Origin: an uncultured Terriglobus sp.
GTDB lineage: Bacteria; Acidobacteriota; Terriglobia; Terriglobales; Acidobacteriaceae
NCBI GenBank assembly: GCA_937871605.1
Contig: CALMRM010000050.1
Span: 726-8,236 of the forward strand
Reading direction: 5' to 3'
Length of the DNA stretch: 7,511 bases
The notes under the pieces are model-generated. The model was given only the letters and a program-made list of their open reading frames with translations, was not told where the DNA came from and did not search any database. Numbering within the stretch: position 1 is the first letter of the stretch; each line of letters starts with the position of its first letter. This document shows, piece after piece, positions 6,315 to 7,511 of the stretch. Both the position numbers and the translations under genes were made by a program.

Positions 6315-6342
6315 TGTTCAGGAGCGCACCGCGCGCTTATAC
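6315..6342 (+). promoter_or_regulatory. Candidate promoter for comF
   Basis: TATACT at 6337-6342 differs from the sigma-70 -10 consensus at one base and stands out in GC-rich surroundings. A weak -35 (TGTTCA, 6315-6320) precedes it with a 16-nt spacer. Transcription would begin near 6349, downstream of the farthest possible comF start (GTG at 6227) and 43 nt before the GTG at 6392. If correct, it decides the choice of the later start. Confidence 0.4.
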
Positions 6343-6391
6343 TGGGCACACCATCCAGCTGCAGTTGCGCTCGACGTGCGGCAATGGCCTA

Positions 6392-7333
6392 GTGAGGTGC
6401 GTCTTCCCTACGACGTGGCCTGAACGTGTCGAACCCGTCACGTGGCACACCGCACAGGGGCAGACTCGCGCCATTGCTGCGCCAGAAGCTCTCCTCACTG
6501 GAGCCAGGCCCCGTCCGCTGCACCTGCTGGCAAGCGCGCTGCTGAGCCTCCTTGCGCCGGAGATCTGCCGCATCTGTGACGGGCGGCTGCTGCGTGCCAC
6601 CAGCTACCCCGTGTGTGACAGCTGCCTACTGGCCATTGCACCGCTGCACGCCGACGTCTGCTGCCACGTCTGCAGTGAGCCGCTCGCGCCCGACGACCTC
6701 CTGTTTGGTGATGGCTCGAACAAGCCGCACTGCGCCGCATGCAGCGCGAAGGCACCGCGCTTTGCACGCGCCACCAGTTACGCCCTCTATGACGATGTGC
6801 GCGAAGCCATCCACCTTTTGAAGTTTGAGGGTGTGGTCTCGCTGGCCAAGCCACTCGGCGGCATGCTGGCCAGTGCCATCCTGCAACAACGGTCAGAGGC
6901 GCCTGCCGTACTGACCGTGGTGCCCGTGCCGCTGTTCCGGGGCAAGCGCCGCTTTAACCAGAGCACCCTGCTGGCAGAATCAGCTCTGCGGCACCTGCGC
7001 GGCGCGGCACCGGCCTGGTCTCTTCAACTGCGGCCAAAGCTACTTCGACGGACGCGCCAGACCGAGAGCCAATATCTACTTTCGCCAGGAGAACGCCGTT
7101 CGAACCTGCGCGGCGCCTTTCAGGCAGACGGCAGTGCAGCAGGGCTTCACATCCTTCTGATTGACGACATCTACACCACCGGGACCACCGCGCGGGAGTG
7201 CACCCGCACCCTGCTGGCGGCAGGTGCTGCCAGTGTGCGGGTGGCCACGCTGGCACGCGCGGGTCGCGACGTAGCCACCTCGTGGCACCCGGCAGAACGC
7301 AACCCGGGCTCAACATCTGGCCCTCCACCATGA
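6392..7333 (+). CDS. comF: ComF family phosphoribosyltransferase-like protein with double zinc ribbon
   Basis: ComF (ComFC/GntX) proteins combine a zinc ribbon with a type I phosphoribosyltransferase domain; in naturally competent bacteria they are cytoplasmic and help take in or process transforming single-stranded DNA. From the GTG at 6392 the product is 313 residues. Four Cys pairs follow one another: CRIC (59-62), CDSC (75-78), CCHVC (90-94) and CAAC (114-117), two zinc ribbons. The transferase part has ALYDDVREAIHLLKF (131-145), VVPVPLFRGKRRFNQSTLLAESALR (176-200), LRRTRQTESQYLLSPGERRSNLRGAF (218-243) and the PRPP loop ILLIDDIYTTGTT (254-266), all intact. No in-frame ATG exists before the domain: GTG 6227, TTG 6365 and GTG 6392 are the candidates, and none has a Shine-Dalgarno. 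I chose 6392 because it lies after the likely promoter; it still leaves about 55 residues before the first ribbon. Family members usually start nearer the ribbon. The last 15 residues, rich in Pro, Gly and Ser, fall outside the family fold. Confidence 0.85.
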   Translation: MRCVFPTTWPERVEPVTWHTAQGQTRAIAAPEALLTGARPRPLHLLASALLSLLAPEICRICDGRLLRATSYPVCDSCLLAIAPLHADVCCHVCSEPLAPDDLLFGDGSNKPHCAACSAKAPRFARATSYALYDDVREAIHLLKFEGVVSLAKPLGGMLASAILQQRSEAPAVLTVVPVPLFRGKRRFNQSTLLAESALRHLRGAAPAWSLQLRPKLLRRTRQTESQYLLSPGERRSNLRGAFQADGSAAGLHILLIDDIYTTGTTARECTRTLLAAGAASVRVATLARAGRDVATSWHPAERNPGSTSGPPP

Positions 7334-7387
7334 CAGCACCATATGTCCTCCTTCAAGCATTTGAACGACCCCGTTTGTCCATTCACC

Positions 7388-7392
7388 AGGAG
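7388..7392 (+). promoter_or_regulatory. Strong Shine-Dalgarno of the gene starting at 7398
   Basis: AGGAG lies 5 nt before the ATG at 7398. It is the best ribosome binding site in the window and is the main reason to call a gene start here although only 38 codons are visible. Confidence 0.7.
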
Positions 7393-7397
7393 CAACG

Positions 7398-7511
7398 ATG
7401 AGTCACCCTGTAAAGCCCCGTAAACAGAAGTCCATTGCCAAGTGCCACAGCGTGACCGCCCAGGGTGAGCACCCGCAGCCACAACTGCGCACCCGCGTGC
7501 CACTGCAGGCC
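7398..7511 (+). CDS. Start of an unrecognised gene (3' end outside window)
   Basis: An ATG behind a strong Shine-Dalgarno opens a frame that stays open for 38 codons to the edge of the window. The peptide starts MSHPVKPRKQKSIAKC and goes on basic and polar, with His, Gln and Pro in the middle (residues 17-30) and no hydrophobic stretch, so it shows no signal peptide or membrane segment. I do not recognise a family from this much sequence. It follows comF in the same direction with 64 nt between, so co-transcription is possible; no terminator-like hairpin is seen in the gap. The call rests on the ribosome binding site, so it could be wrong if a stop follows soon after the window. Confidence 0.55.
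   Translation, partial: MSHPVKPRKQKSIAKCHSVTAQGEHPQPQLRTRVPLQA

Noticed and set aside
6188..6349. N-terminal extension of egtB to a GTG at 6349
   Set aside because: The 54 extra residues lack any EgtB similarity, cross the divergent promoter region, and the ATG triplet at 6187-6179 gives the usual family length.

Overview
This is a GC-rich bacterial window in which almost every base is assigned to an ordinary gene. The mix suggests an Acidobacteriota (Terriglobia/Acidobacteriaceae-like) chromosome. The pointers are an EgtB with the paired-tyrosine signature known from Chloracidobacterium, a secreted GH92 mannosidase, and intergenic palindromic arrays of short GCAAAGG/GCAGAGG words. This lineage call is an inference from style and gene content, not from a marker gene.

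Layout. (1) 1-535, plus strand: the 3' end of purA (adenylosuccinate synthetase), overlapped by 4 nt (ATGA) with a small antibiotic-biosynthesis-monooxygenase (ABM) fold protein. (2) 651-1202, plus: a secreted NTF2-like/DUF4440 protein with its own Shine-Dalgarno. (3) 1201-1340: an inverted-repeat array filling the space between two convergent genes. (4) 1341-6187, minus: three co-directional genes transcribed as egtB, egtD, GH92. egtB and egtD are 8 nt apart and encode the two central enzymes of ergothioneine synthesis (sulfoxide synthase and histidine trimethylase). A second inverted-repeat array (about 3731-3831) separates egtD from the exported GH92 alpha-mannosidase gene, and its right arm has become the last codons of egtD. 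(5) 6188-6391: a divergent control region holding candidate promoters for egtB (minus) and comF (plus). (6) 6392-7333, plus: a ComF-family phosphoribosyltransferase with two zinc ribbons and no ATG start available. (7) 7398 to the window end, plus: the first 38 codons of an unrecognised gene with a strong ribosome binding site.

How they work together. EgtD makes hercynine from histidine and SAM. EgtB joins hercynine to a thiol using iron and O2. No egtA, egtC or egtE is present here, and the EgtB sequence points to the type that uses cysteine directly, so egtA and egtC may not be needed. The GH92 enzyme, the ABM protein and the DUF4440 protein have no obvious link to this pathway.

I see no CRISPR, tRNA, rRNA, transposase or defence system. 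The least ordinary features are the two related inverted-repeat arrays that bracket the GH92 gene, the repeat-derived tail of EgtD, and a dyad centred on the putative egtB -10 box.
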